A stretch of 64,000 bases of DNA. It comes from Delphinapterus leucas. Taxonomy: Eukaryota; Chordata; Mammalia; Artiodactyla; Monodontidae. Below, piece after piece: positions 22,061 to 33,495 of this stretch (its first letter is position 1; each line of letters starts with the position of its first letter). The translations under genes and the position numbers were made by a program. The stretch covers positions 1,617,365 to 1,681,364 of the forward strand of contig NW_022098002.1 of the NCBI RefSeq assembly GCF_002288925.2. The letters run 5' to 3'. The notes beneath the pieces are model-generated. The model was not told where the DNA came from. It searched no databases and was given only the letters and a program-made list of their open reading frames with translations.

Positions 22061-24299
22061 GAGGAAGGGACTGTATGACTCTTGAGCAGCTTTGTGAGGA
22101 CTTTAATACTGTTTAAGATAATCCATAGCAAATCCATAGCAAATAAACATCTCGGTTCCGACATGTAAGCAGACCTGAGAAGGGTTTAAATTAAAGAGTC
22201 GGGATTACCTATGTGCAGGTGACCTTTGTGTGAGCTGGTCTGAGAAGCTGCAGCTTAGCCAGTGTCCCTGGCCTGATGCGGGTAGTACCTCCTCTCACCT
22301 TTCTCCAAGTTGTTACTATGAAAAAGCTGGAAGGGGTTTATGGGAATACCTGCATATCCACGACCTAGATCCTACTGTTAACAATTTCCTACGGGTGTCT
22401 TATCATATAGCTCTCCATGCACCAAAACCCCCATCAAGATATAAAACAGAAAAGTTCCCTTATTCCCCCTTCACAATCAGACAGCTGCTGTTTGGACTTT
22501 ATCAACATAGATGACTCGGCCTGCTCGGCCTGCTCGGGGACTTCGGATTAATGGAGCCCCACAGCAGACATTCTTTGAGTAAGAAACTCAGGATAATATT
22601 TTTGACAATCACCCAGGTGTATCATTGCAAAAGCTAATTTATTTCACTCATTTTATAAGAACCAAGCAAACTCTGGATCCCGATTGGGTCCAAATCACCT
22701 ATTTTCAAGGCTTAGTTTTTAAAATCTCTATAGGGAGCAAAGAACTTTAAAGCTATCAGAGCAACGCTGCTCTTCTCTGTGGCAAAGAGAACGTAAACTC
22801 CTGGAAATAAAAATCTTTATTTCACAAGAAGGAATGTGGGTTTGGGAACTTCTAAATGACTCATTTTTTATTTCATGCCTCTAAGAGATATAAATTAGCA
22901 GCAGCAAAATCTTATGGCCCTTTGAGTGCTTCAGCCCGTGAATTGTAAGTTAAAGTTTGTTTAGCCGTTCAGTGGGGTTTAACCATTACCGGAAAGAGCT
23001 GTTAAGTATTTTATGGTGTCTAAACACGCTTGCAACCCTGGGCGCCATTCTTGTCCCCTGACACATTTTTGTTCAAGTGAGAAAGGGAACGACAGAATGA
23101 ACATAAAAATATTCCCAGTTAACAGAAGTTTAAATGAATTAAAAAAAGAAAGAACACACATGTTTGCATTTAGACATGGTATAGGGCCAACTTTTTCACG
23201 AAGAGCTCCTTATTACTTTTGCTCTAAGTGATTCTCTGAATGTTCAGCGTTTGACAAGGGGAATTCCCCTCCCCTGCTCTCCCTGCCTGATAGTCTATAT
23301 TAAACTAATTGCTTTATTTTAACAAGGGGGACCCTGTTTCCCCCAACCATCCTTCTGGTCCACAGCTTGAACTTCAACTCTGAGGATCTTTGCTGAGAGA
23401 TAATTGCACCACCGATATGATTTAAGGCACTTTCGTTCTGGTGCGTGAAGTCTTCCCCGTCTCCAGAAACATCGTTAACTCTCAAAGGGCCAGATTCCCA
23501 TCCTACATAATTCTTGGAGAGTCATATAAAAAATCTGGCCCAGAGTTTCCTTATCATTTATAATTTTCAAAATACTCTCAGAGTCACAGAACTATCTAGT
23601 GTTTCAGAGATGAACAATTTGCTGTTCTTCACGAATGAAAATTCTCTGAAGAGTAATGCAAGGAAGCCCACAGGATTAGGACTGTCACAGGGAGATTGTA
23701 AATAACTCGCCGCCTAACCTACACTGCCCTCATCTCAGGCCTACATTTATAAATACCCGCTTCGTCAGCTTCTTCTAAAAGAGTCCTCATGATTGAAGTG
23801 AACACACGCGGAAAACTGGCATGAGGTGAGGGATTGACCTTCCTGCCATGGATGGAGAAGTGGAGCTGGGCACCACTCTGAGGGCCCCCAGCCTCAAGAC
23901 TCAAGATTCTCCTTCTCTGGAAAGTTCCCCCGACCCGCCTGCTCTGAAGTCCAGGGCAGCAGCATTGAGTCCTGTGTTTTCCTCCCACCTCCCCCATTTT
24001 CCTGGCAAGATGCTTTCTGCACTTGTGTACTTACACACACACACAGGCACCTAAAACACACATACACGCCCCACAGAGAAATCCACATACATCCCACATC
24101 CAACTCCTATATGCAGACACACATGCACACACACTTTCAAAATGAGCAGCATTATATTTAATTTATTTACGTTCTCTCTGGTCCTTACTCCTTAGGACGA
24201 ATCTTGTTCTTTTGTGGTGGGCTAAAGCAAATACTAATGCTAACTCTTTTGGAAGGCATTGGGTCCGTCAGTGATGTAAACATAGTGTATATCCAGGCA
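22061..24299. other. Mostly unique noncoding DNA
   Basis: No gene is seen. 22345-22460 resembles an antisense old L1 3' end ('ACCCCCATCAAGATATAAAAC'-like wording) but is too short to assign firmly. A 9-bp unit CTCGGCCTG is repeated near 22515-22537. CA-rich DNA lies at 24030-24130. Confidence 0.45.
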
Positions 24300-24490
24300 G
24301 CTTCAGCCAATGGAACGTGGAGGAGCTGGCCTCTGAAGACCCAGGTCCTGCCCTGGCTCCGGCACGTTTCAGCGAAAGCATCTTGGACAAGGTAGTTTGC
24401 CTCTCTGTGGCTCAGTGATCCCACCTGCAAAGTGGGAGTAAAATGATGCGCCCACGGCGTTACTGTGAGGCTCTGTAAGACGCAAGCATT
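24300..24490 (+). mobile_element. MIR SINE fragment
   Basis: In order: a diverged 5' part, 'CTCTGTGGCTCAGTGATCCC', 'CACCTGCAAAGTGGGAGTAA', and 'GTTACTGTGAGGCTC'. This matches the MIR core and downstream segment, sense orientation. Confidence 0.65.
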
Positions 24491-25869
24491 TTAAATCTGT
24501 AAAATACAGAAGAGTTATCTCCGCTACCAGGCAGCCGTCTCCTTCTCGGCGAGGATCACACCTGAGCAAGGCGGCTCTAGATCCCGAGGAAAGTGCTAGG
24601 ATGAGCGTGAACACAACTTCCAGGAAACAGAAGTGAAGTGAGATCTGTGCAGAGGTCTCTTTAGCTCTTTGCTATTACAGGGGCTGGTGTGGGGACCGTG
24701 GCTGGGCTGCTTTACTGCTGGTGGGCTTGATGCCGGGGGCTTAGCGCACTGCGGGGAAGCAGACAGCAAAGGCTGGCCGTGCAGAGCTCGAGGGGAGAAG
24801 GGAGGCTTCCTAGAATCTTCGGGAGACCCGGCGCTGCCATTCACCCCTCCCAGGACTGCAAATCCTCCCTGCTCATGTCTTCCCTTTCCTTTGGTTCTCC
24901 ACTGGGAATCCTCCCCAGATGCCAGCAGGGGATGTGCCCCTCTACACAGCACCAGTGACCATGGTGCGGAGAGAGCCAGGGACCACGGCCAGTGCGTGGG
25001 GGAGGGAAGGAGGAGGGATGCTCAACCAGTGTCTTAACACTCACGTCAAATTACTTGCTTGTCGGAACTATCAGTCCATTTCAGATAAGCCCGGGGCGTG
25101 GCATTCTTGCTCCTTTCAGAGAGCAGCGTCTCATTTCATTATTGGAACTGGGGAGAGGAGATGGATTTCCTATCCCCCCACCTCACGAGGCCCAGCGCTC
25201 TGCTGTGTTGATTTCCGCACTCCCCAGATCCTTTGCAGCATGCTCCCTGGGCCTCTTGTTCTCGGTGCCTTTGATAGTTTCTTTTCTTTTCTTGTCTCCA
25301 TCCTTCTGCTGGTGCTGTGGTTTCTCATGGAGTGTCCCTCCGCTCGTGGGCCCTTGCTTTCAACCCAACTCTTTCTGTTATTTTTCATTTTTGAATCCTG
25401 TCCAACCACAAATTTCCCGTTTCTCTCTGTGGCTAGTTGGTAGCTGATGGAAACCCAGTGGCAATCAGGCTATAGGTTGGCACAGCTTCAATTCCTGAGC
25501 GAGTAAGTTATGCCTTGGCCAGAGAGATTGTCTCCAAAACACTCAGCCATCTATTAATCTAGCATGGGTGTGGCATCAGTCACCTGGGGAAAAGGACAGA
25601 CATCAGGTGGGGTCTGGATAGACTCACCGTCAGCATTACGAAAACGGCCCCTGGAGGAAGTCCTGCTGATGGGTACCTTTATCAACATCGCGTGGGTGGT
25701 ACAGTTTGCTCCGGAATGGCCAAGCCCGCCTCCTCCTAAAGCCTCTGGCTCCCCAGCGCCACCCACGCCTCCTATGGCGGATGTGATCTTGTCCTGTGCT
25801 CTGCCCTGACTGCACCCTTACGCTGAACTTGCTACAGTTATTTGTTTACAGATCTGTCTTCTGCTAGAT
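24491..25869. other. Unique noncoding DNA, GC-rich
   Basis: No repeat is recognised. Overlapping frames up to 174 codons (24919-25443 plus and shadows) have no domain I know. Confidence 0.45.
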
Positions 25870-26190
25870 CAGGGCTCAGCAACATTGTTCTGTAAAGGCC
25901 AGAGAATAACTACTTTAGACCTTGTGGGCTACACGGTCTCTGTCTCAACTGCTCAACTCTGCGGTGATGGCGTCAAGCGGCCGTAACCATATGTAAACAA
26001 GTGGTGTGGCCATGTTCCAATAAAACTTTATTCATGGACATTAAAATTTGTATTTCATCTAATTTTGACATGAAATATTATTTTTCTTATTTTTAAAAAC
26101 CATTTAAAACTGTAAAAACAACTTTTAGCTCACAGGCTGTAAATAGATAGCAGGCGATTGGACCCACCCACCGCAGTCTGTTGAACCCTG
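25870..26190 (-). mobile_element. MER1-like hAT-Charlie MITE
   Basis: It begins CAGGGCTCAGCAACATT and ends TTGAACCCTG, degenerate inverted ends of the CAGGGGTCGGCAAACT class. Inside are 'TCTGTAAAGGCCAGAGAATA', 'GTCTCTGTCTCAACTGCTCA' and 'TGTTCCAATAAAACTTTATT', hallmarks of this MITE. It is nonautonomous. The flanking 8 bp do not match, so the target duplication has decayed. The subfamily name is from memory. Confidence 0.75.
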
Positions 26191-26310
26191 CACTTTCTAG
26201 AGTGTAAATTCTGAGGGCTGGACTTTTCATGTTTGTTTGTATATTCTAGAAGCTTGGCCCGTGATACTTAATAAATACTTGTTTAATAAAAGAGTAAACT
26301 AAAGAATTTC
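26191..26310 (+). mobile_element. L2 3'-end fragment
   Basis: 'TAAATTCTGAGGGCTGGAC' and 'CTTAATAAATACTTGTTTAA' match the 3' end of LINE L2 (…GAGGGCAGGGAC… …CAATAAATATTTGTTGAATG). Confidence 0.6.
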
Positions 26311-26319
26311 TTCTGAATG

Positions 26320-26425
26320 TATATCATAAATATAATGCATGTTTATTAATTCGTATTATAATATTATATAACATTATAATATAATAATAACAGATTGTAT
26401 TATATAAATATAATACTATAAACTT
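26320..26425. repeat. AT-rich low-complexity tract
   Basis: Almost pure A/T with TATAAT and TAATAT steps. Confidence 0.85.
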
Positions 26426-27779
26426 ATATTTGCCTAGCTCTTTACAGCTGGACAGACACCTTCACAAACACCGCTCCTTTTGTCTGTGTGCCTGTGACGT
26501 CGGAAGGGAATGCAATGAGCCTGTGTTACAGATGGTGGGGTTTATCCCAGAGTGCATTTCGGCTTTTGTGAGCACATCATACAAACACTGATTTCCAGTG
26601 GTGTCCAAATAATTACCCCTATAGGAAATGCCTTCCTGGTTTTTGTTTTCGTTTTTTAAACTTTAATTACTTCTGGAGATGTTTCAGGTGATTTTTTGAC
26701 ACGATAATGTGTCAGTTCTCCAGAACACATTTTAGCTTCTTGGGGACTTTAGTTCACATCTGGGAAGAGAGAAAATTCCATCAGTCTTCATGAACAAGAC
26801 GTCGGCGTGCAGTCTGGACCGTCCACTGTCAGTGGGGTCGTCTCTGAAGGAAAAAGATACCATCCATGGGGGTCAGGTGAGCCTCAGTGCGGATTGCGGC
26901 CGAGCCGGCTGTTCTGTATTGATCACAGAGCCCAGATTTATTCTCGGTCCTTCTCAGCCTGCTCTGTGCCCAGGGACGCTGGCATCCAGTTGGGTTTGAC
27001 CAGTGGACAACACCTGTGGGATATCAGAGGGTGGGGCAGAAAGAGGTTGGAAGCTCACCCACCTGTCCTGGGTCGGCAGTGCCCATGTCCCCCGTGGGGA
27101 GCACCGCTTGCCTTACCTTTTGGTGGGGGATAATCGTTTTCCCTGTTGCTACTGGAGTACCTGACTGACCCCCGAACCTGCGCAAACCTCTGTAATGATC
27201 TTTTCACTAAGAGTTTTCCAGGCGAACCGTCTGCCTCCTATGTGGACCTGGCTGACCAAGCCCTCTATGAGGTCTGACTGCAGGACCCTGGGAACTGGTA
27301 GTTGGGGGCCCCAAGTCAGAGCCATAACTTCAGAAATTCTCCTGCTAAAAACTTCCTCTTTGGGTCACAACCGTAGACAGTTTCTTTGACTTTGCTCCCA
27401 CATCACAGTGACGGAGCCTCAATCACCTCTCCTTAGAGGGGGCATGAGGAGCTGGGTTTGCTGTGTCGCGCTCTGCTGTGACGTGCTGGCCTCAGGCCCT
27501 GGCGGGAGCTTGGCTCATCTGAGCAGTGGGAGTGGGGCTGTAGGGAGAAAGGAAAGCTGGGACCCTGCTTCCGGGACAGAGCCTTCAAGGGCCAGGATGA
27601 GGGCCTGAGGCACCCATGGCGGGAAGGAGGGGAGAAACTGGACCCTGCGGGAGCTCAGAGACTGGAGTTGGGGATACTAATGATAATTTGTGTCTACTTT
27701 TTCAAGTTTTCACCACCACGTATGAGCCCTCTGGTGTTTTTCGTATTGGTGTTTCTCCCCTCATCATTCCAATAGCTTT
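26426..27779. other. Unique noncoding DNA
   Basis: No gene or firm repeat is recognised. The first 120 bases may be a diverged MIR-type piece ('TTACAGATGGTGGGG'). Confidence 0.45.
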
Positions 27780-27970
27780 TAAAAAATTGAAATATAGTTG
27801 ATTTAGGGTTGGTACAGTTGATTTACAAGGTTGTGTTGATTACTGCTGTACAGCAAAGTGACTCATTTCTACACATATATTTATTCTTTTTTATATTCTT
27901 TTCCATTATGGTTTATCCCAGAACATTGACTGTATTTCCCTGTGCTACACAGTAGGATCTTCCAGTGGTT
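27780..27970 (-). mobile_element. Artiodactyl/cetacean-type L1 3' tail, truncated
   Basis: The plus strand reads as the complement of the L1 3' UTR of this clade: 'TTGAAATATAGTTGATTTA', 'CTGTACAGCAAAGTGACTC', 'TTTCCCTGTGCTACACAGTA'. Only about 190 bases of the 3' end are present. A possible target duplication is CCAATAGCTTTT against CCAGTGGTTTTT. Confidence 0.8.
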
Positions 27971-28560
27971 TTTGATGTGAGTTTTACTAAAATCAGTGCT
28001 TGTATCTATGGATTGGTATTACTGTTTTCCTATTTTTTATTTTTTTCATTTCTGCTTTTAGTTGTAGAAATTCCTTCTTTCTGTTTTCCTTAAGTTCATT
28101 CTGTTGTTTTCTTTCCAAGTTCTTAAACTGTATGCTTACTTCGCTCATCTTCCATATTTCCTTTTTAGCAACGTCAGTATCTAAAGCGACTCTTTCCCTC
28201 CGAACATTCCTTTAATTGCGCCTCATAGGTTTTGATATATGTTGTTTTCTAAATATTCTGCTATTTTGATCTTGATTTTTCAGTGACAGAAGAATTTAAA
28301 GTTTTAAAAATATTTCTAGATGGTAGGTTTGTCTTCTAGTTTCTACTTTTATTATTAATTTCTCATTTTATTGCATTATGATCAGAAAATGTTAGTTTTA
28401 CTTTTTTAATTTAAAATATGTATGGAGGTCTTCTTTCTGGCTGACTAGAGTCAATTTTTGTGACTATTAATAGGTCATTTGGAAAAAAGAGTTATTCTCT
28501 GATTTTAGGATATAGAGTGTGATATATAGCAATTACCTCATATGTTGTTTAGGTTTCTGT
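27971..28560 (-). pseudogene. Old L1 ORF2 fragment, antisense
   Basis: On the plus strand the order 'TTTAATTGCGCCTCATAGG', 'TTTTGATATATGTTGTTTTC', 'TCTAGTTTCTACTTTTATTA', 'TGCATTATGATCAGAAAATG' is the complement of the central reverse-transcriptase part of L1 ORF2. Stops and indels break all frames. The younger L1 tail at 27780-27970 sits immediately beside it. Confidence 0.65.
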
Positions 28561-28561
28561 T

Positions 28562-28579
28562 TGTGTGTGTGTGTGTGTG
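28562..28579. repeat. (GT)n short microsatellite
   Basis: A GT run of about nine units at the edge of the L1 fragment. Confidence 0.85.
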
Positions 28580-29794
28580 ACTACACACATTCAACTTTTC
28601 ACCCTTAAAAGAGTTTTTCACTTATTTAATTTTTTGTTTTTACTTTCACCATGTTCCACTCTTTCCCATACATGAATTTTGCAAAGGCAACAAAATCCAC
28701 GTCTGACAGGTCGTCCTATCTCTCCAGATCAGATGAGCTCAGAGCAGCATCTTGGCCCTGACATGTTATGCAGAGGCACAAGGCCAGCCTTTGAAAGCAC
28801 AAACGGGGGAAATTTGGAAAGAAAGAGTGATTTGTCATAACAGTCGGTATAACTTAGATTAGCACATCTTTGGCTTGGGACCCAGTGGTTGAATTTTCTT
28901 ATATGGCAGGTATGTATCAACACGGGGCCTCAGAATACTTACCTGCACAGTGGCCAGGAAGGGCCAGGTGCCACTGTCTGCTTGTACTCTTATTTTCGCC
29001 TTCCCGTTTTCTAAAAGATGTGAGCACTCATCAAGGCACGTAAATATTAGAGCCAGAGCACGAATGGGTTGCCCTAGATCAGGCCAGGTTGCCATAGATT
29101 CTGAGCAAAATTAGTGTCTTGGAGTTTATGATTACTTGGTTACAAATACACCTATAAGGAAAATAGAATTTTTTAAACCATAAGTAATTGAAGATTATAG
29201 ATGTTTTAATATTCTATTATGAGATATTACATATTGGAATTGTTATTTTAGATATTTTAGCAAGTTTTTAATTAGAATGGATGAACGTACAGATTATTTA
29301 AAAAAAACAAACAAACTTGGAAGTGTAATAATTTCAGAGTCATTTTGTTATGTTAACTCATGGAGAATCATTGCAGTGGTGCCAGAGGAAGGGAACGGGT
29401 CAAGGTCCTGTTAGTTTCCTTGTTTAAGTGTAACGGCTGAGCTTTGGAGATTATGAACCTGTAAGCTTGAAATCAATCCCCAGCAACATCCTAGATCAGA
29501 TCACTGAGTTAACATCTGCCAGCAGAGATCACCCATGGAAAGGGCAAAGCCCACCGCTTCCTTTCGTTGGGGTTGTGACGAAGAACCAACAGATGGGAAC
29601 ATAGAGTGAATGGCCACAAAACATCGAAATCTCTCTGCTGCGGCTGCCGAGGCCCAAGCTGAGTGGGAAAGGAGAGATCCTTCCAAATCTTGTTAAATAT
29701 TTCGCCTAAATACTATTGGTAATGTTCTTGTCAACTAGAAGAGACAGCCTAACCCACTAACGGCCTCCTGTGATAGGGAAGCAGCAGGGCAGAG
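28580..29794. other. Unique noncoding DNA
   Basis: No gene or repeat is recognised. 29100-29330 is strongly AT-rich. Confidence 0.45.
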
Positions 29795-29870
29795 AGAATA
29801 AAAGTGCAGGTTCCGGAATCAGATGACCTGGATTCCGAACCACTCGTGCTCTGTCGTGGCGTCAAAAGGT
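29795..29870 (+). mobile_element. MIR-like 5' fragment
   Basis: 'AGTGCAGGTTCCGGAATCAG' then 'GACCTGGATTCCGAACCAC' resembles the tRNA-derived head of MIR, sense orientation. Confidence 0.5.
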
Positions 29871-29876
29871 TATTGT

Positions 29877-30330
29877 TTCATTCATGAATTAATTTACCAT
29901 TTCAACAAGTATTATTGAGCTCCTAATATGTGCTTGATACATTTGTAGGTTTGGGGGAACCAATAGTAAACAGGATTCTATAAATGAATGAAGGAATGAA
30001 TTCCTGTCCTCTTGAAACTTATATCATGAAGCTTATATCATTGGCAGTAAAAAACTACATAAAATATATGGCTGTCAGACTGTAATTGGCACTAGATTAA
30101 GAATGAAGCTGGGAAAGAGGGTAATTACAAGGAACAGGGTTTTTATATTAGAGCATCAAGGAAAGTCCTCACTGGGAAAGTGATATCTTAGCAAAGACTT
30201 GAAGGAGCAATTCAGGCCGAGGGGACAGCAATTGTAAGCATTCTGAGGTCGGAATATGTCTGCTAATTTGAGGAGCAGAAAGGAAGTCAGAATAAATGAC
30301 AGGTGAGATCAGGGTTAGTCTGGGTCTAGT
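29877..30330 (-). mobile_element. L2 LINE fragment, 3' part
   Basis: The plus strand begins 'TTCATTCATGAATTAA', 'CAACAAGTATTATTGAGCTC', 'CTAATATGTGCTTGATAC', then 'CCTGTCCTCTTGAAACTTAT' and 'GGGACAGCAATTGTAAGCAT'. This is the complement of the L2 3' end and upstream sequence. The element resumes at 31695, so it was split by later insertions. Confidence 0.7.
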
Positions 30331-30499
30331 CAAGGACAAAAGTATAGTTTTGTTTTTTTTTTAATGCTGCAAGATGTTTATGATTGAGAAATTTTGTAGT
30401 ATTTTGTTTAGAATCTCATTCCATTTCCCAGAAAATCAGATGTCCTAATCATACATTGACATCAAAGTTTAATCATATTATTTTTTACCTTTTTTTTTT

Positions 30500-31215
30500 T
30501 AACCATTCTTACATTTAACATTTTTAAAAATGTACTACCCAGTACTGTTTAGCGTATTCATGCTGCTGTGTAACAGATCTCTACAGCTTTTTCATCTTGT
30601 AAAACTGACTCAATACCCCTTGAACAACTCCCCAGTCCCCCTCCCCCCAGCCTCTGGCAACCACCCTTCTACTTTCCATCTCTATGAATTTGGTTAGTTA
30701 GATCCTTCATAGAGGAATCATACAGTATTTGTCTGTCTTTATGCCAGTACCATACTCTTTTGATCACTGTAGCTTTGTAATATGTTATGAAATCAGGAAC
30801 TATGATGCTTCCAACTTTGTTCTTTTTTAAGATTGTGTTGGCTATTTGGGGTCCCTTAACATTCCACATGAATTTTAGGATTTTTTTTTCTGTTTCTGCA
30901 AAAAATGCCATTGGCATTCTGATAGGGATTGCACTGACTCTGTAGATTGCTTTGGGGACACTGTAATGGGGGCATTTTACCAATTTAAGTCTGAAGTCTA
31001 GTTTTAGTATTTTAAATCTTCCAATCCATGAACATGGAATGCTTTCCATTTATTTTTCTCTAATTTCTTTCGGCAACATTTTCAGCTTTCAGTGTACAAA
31101 TCTTTCACCTCCTTGGTTAAGTTTATTACTGAGTATTTTATTCTTTTTGACGATGCTGTGAAAGGGATTGTTTCCTTGATTTCCTTTTCAAAATGTTCTC
31201 TGTTAGTATGTAGAC
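30500..31215 (-). pseudogene. L1 ORF2 C-terminal remnant plus 3' UTR
   Basis: A minus-strand frame of 126 codons (30669-31049) carries L1 ORF2 C-terminal wording, for example [20 protein letters not shown]. Left of it the plus strand is the complement of an L1M 3' UTR ('CCCCCAGCCTCTGGCAACCA'). The transition from ORF2 to UTR is too abrupt, so an internal deletion is likely. No complete domain remains and there is no endonuclease or full reverse transcriptase, so the element is dead. It interrupts an L2. Confidence 0.8.
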
Positions 31216-31694
31216 AGGTAACCCATTTTTGTCATACTCATTTTTTGAATAGGGAAATTTAATACAAAAATTATTAACTAGTAAAAGAAGGATTACCTAC
31301 TAAGAGATAGCGAGAACCCTAAAGGAAATGGAAATAGCAGATGTAGGGAGAGCTACTGGGGGCTGAGTCAGAGCACCTGAGGAAGGTGAAGCTGGATGGT
31401 CCTCTCCCATCCCAACATATTCAGACTCATTGGAGACGGTATGACATGATCCCCTGGGTAATCTGGGAGTGGGCATCTTTGGATCTCTGGCAGCTGAGCT
31501 ATAAGAGAAAAATCAAACACCATCACCTCCCCCTGCAGTGCCCTCTGCTGACAAAGCTGGGCCTTGCACCAGGAGAATATCCCAGGACCTGCTCCAGCAT
31601 CAGAAGGCAGGCAAAGAAGGATGCATTTGTAGCTAAGAAGCCACAGTGACACCTGGCACATGAGGTGCTGGGGGCTGCTTTCACTGGAGCTCAT
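31216..31694. other. Unassigned block inside a split L2
   Basis: Some 480 bases lie between the L1 remnant and the resumed L2. They have balanced composition and frames of 87-108 codons on both strands, with no domain I know. The position suggests another inserted repeat that I cannot name. Confidence 0.4.
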
Positions 31695-31870
31695 ACACCA
31701 TTAAAGGGATTTTATGAAGAGCAAGACAGGATGCCTTTAGAGAGTTTTGAGCAGAAGACTGACACGATCTCAGTCATGCTCTCAGCAGGATGGTTCTGGT
31801 TGCTGGCTTGAAGATGTACTGATGGCAGGTGCAGGGGAAGCCCACTAGAAGGCTGTTGCAATAATAGTAA
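31695..31870 (-). mobile_element. L2 LINE fragment, continuation
   Basis: The plus strand reads 'TTTTGAGCAGAAGACTGACA', then 'CGATCTCAGTCATG', then 'AGGATGGTTCTGGTTGC' and 'AAGGCTGTTGCAATAATAG'. This is the complement of the L2 segment that lies upstream of the piece at 29877-30330. Confidence 0.65.
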
Positions 31871-32127
31871 AATAATAATTTAAACATGTCACTAAACCTT
31901 TATGTAATAAAGGTATCTAACTGGGACTCTCATGATATCTTGGCTAACTTTATCATGGTTAACTCTAGGTCTAAATAAGAAGCAAAGTATTTTTTAAGGA
32001 ACATTTTAAAAATCAGTCACCATGAAATACATGCTGATTTTTCTAGTAGGTGAAAAGATACAGCAGCAAAAGCAAAAATAAGCAAGTGGACTACATCAAA
32101 CCAAAAAACTTCATACAAAAAAGAAAC

Positions 32128-32209
32128 ATGCATAACCGAATCACTTTGCTGTACATCTGAAACTAACACAGCATTTGTAAATCAACTATATTCCAATAAA
32201 AATTTTTTT
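32128..32209 (+). mobile_element. Short young L1 3' tail nested in older L1
   Basis: About 80 bases: 'ATGCATAACCGAATCACTTT', 'GCTGTACATCTGAAACTAAC', 'AATCAACTATATTCCAATAA', then an A/T tail. This is the last part of an artiodactyl/cetacean L1 3' UTR. An 11-bp target duplication AAAAAAGAAAC flanks it (32117-32127 and 32210-32220). It is an extreme 5' truncation. Confidence 0.82.
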
Positions 32210-32225
32210 AAAAAAGAAACCATCA

Positions 32226-32435
32226 GGCTTCCCTGGTGGCGCAGTGGTTGAGAGTCCGCCTGCCGATGCAGGAGACATGGGTTCGTGCCCCGGTCTGGGA
32301 AGATCCCACATGCCTCGGAGTGGCTGGGCCCGTGGGCCATGGCCGCTAAGCCTGCGTGTCCGGAGCCTGTGCTCCACAGTGGGAGAGGCCACAGCGGTGA
32401 GAGGCCCGAGTACCGCAAAAAAAAGAAAAGAAAAG
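32226..32435 (+). mobile_element. CHR-type SINE, short GC-rich form
   Basis: About 210 bases: head GGCTTCCCTGGTGGCGCAGT, B box GGTTCGTGCCC, body 'GGGCCCGTGGGCCATGGCCG' and 'GGGAGAGGCCACAGC', then an A tail turning into AAAAG units. Target duplication AAAAGAAACCATCA is exact (32212-32225 and 32436-32449). Insertion came after the L1 tail, since the duplication includes that tail's own flanking repeat. Confidence 0.93.
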
Positions 32436-33495
32436 AAAAGAAACCATCAACAACATGAAAAGGCAACAAACATACAGAATGGGAGAAAATATTCGCAAAT
32501 CACACATATGATAAGGAGTTAATATCCAAAATATATAAGGAACTCATACAACTCAATAGCAAAAAACCAAGTAATCCAATTTAAAAATGGGGAAAGGACC
32601 TGAATAGACATTTTTTTCAAAGAAGATACACAGATGGCTAACACGTACATGGAAAGATGCTCAACATCACTAATTGTCAGGGAAATGCAAATTAAAACTA
32701 CAAAGAGATATCACCTCACACCTCTTTACGGTGACTGTTAACAAAAAGACAAGAAACAAGAAGAATTGGCAAGGGTGTGGAGAAAAGGGAACCCTTGTGC
32801 ACTGTTGGTGGAATGTAACTTGGTGTAGCCACTATGGAAAACAGTACAGAGTTTCCTCAAAAAACTAAAAATAAAACTACTATATGATCCAGCAATGCCA
32901 CTCCTGGGTATGTATCTGAAGGAAACGAAATCGCTATCTTGAGGAGATCGCTGCAACCCCATGTTCAATGAAGCATTATTCACAGTAGTCAAGGCATGGA
33001 AACCATCTAAGTGCCCACTGATGGCTGAAAGGATAAAGAAATGTGGTATATATGTGCACCACATTTGTGACCACGTGGAGGAAGCCTGAGGGCACTTTGT
33101 ATTATTCCCACTCAGAGAAAGACGAATACTGTCTGATCTCATTTACATGTGGAATCTTAAAAAAACAAAACTCATGTAAACAGAAAACAGTTTGGTGGCT
33201 TCCAGAGGTAGTAAAATGAATAAGTCCTAGGAGTGAAGTGTACAGCATGGTGACTGTGATTAACAACACTGTACTTACTGCATATTTGAAAGTTGCTAAG
33301 AGCGTACATTTTAAAAGTTTTCACCACACATACAACAAAAAAATTGTAACTATGTGAGGTGATGGGTGTGTTTACTAAACTTATTGTGGTAATCATTTCA
33401 CAATATATACATACTTTATATCATCACGTTGCACACCTTACATTTACATAATGTTATATATCAATTATATCTCAATAAAGCTGGAAGAAAAATAA

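Larger units (their letters stand above)
32041..33495 (+). mobile_element. L1M (L1MA/B-type) 3' part, split by two insertions
   Basis: Sense L1 from ORF2 C-terminal coding region to the 3' end. Landmarks are 'AGCAAAAGCAAAAATAAGCA', 'GATGCTCAACATCACTAA', 'GGAACCCTTGTGCACTGTTG', 'TATGATCCAGCAATGCCACT' and 'ATCAATTATATCTCAATAAA'. Frames are broken by stops. It is interrupted after 32127 by a younger L1 tail and a SINE, then resumes at about 32441 with 'CATCAACAACATGAAAAGGC', exactly where the source sequence should continue. Confidence 0.85.

Noticed and set aside
22515..22537. Short CTCGGCCTG tandem repeat
   Set aside because: About two and a half units only, too short to be more than local slippage.
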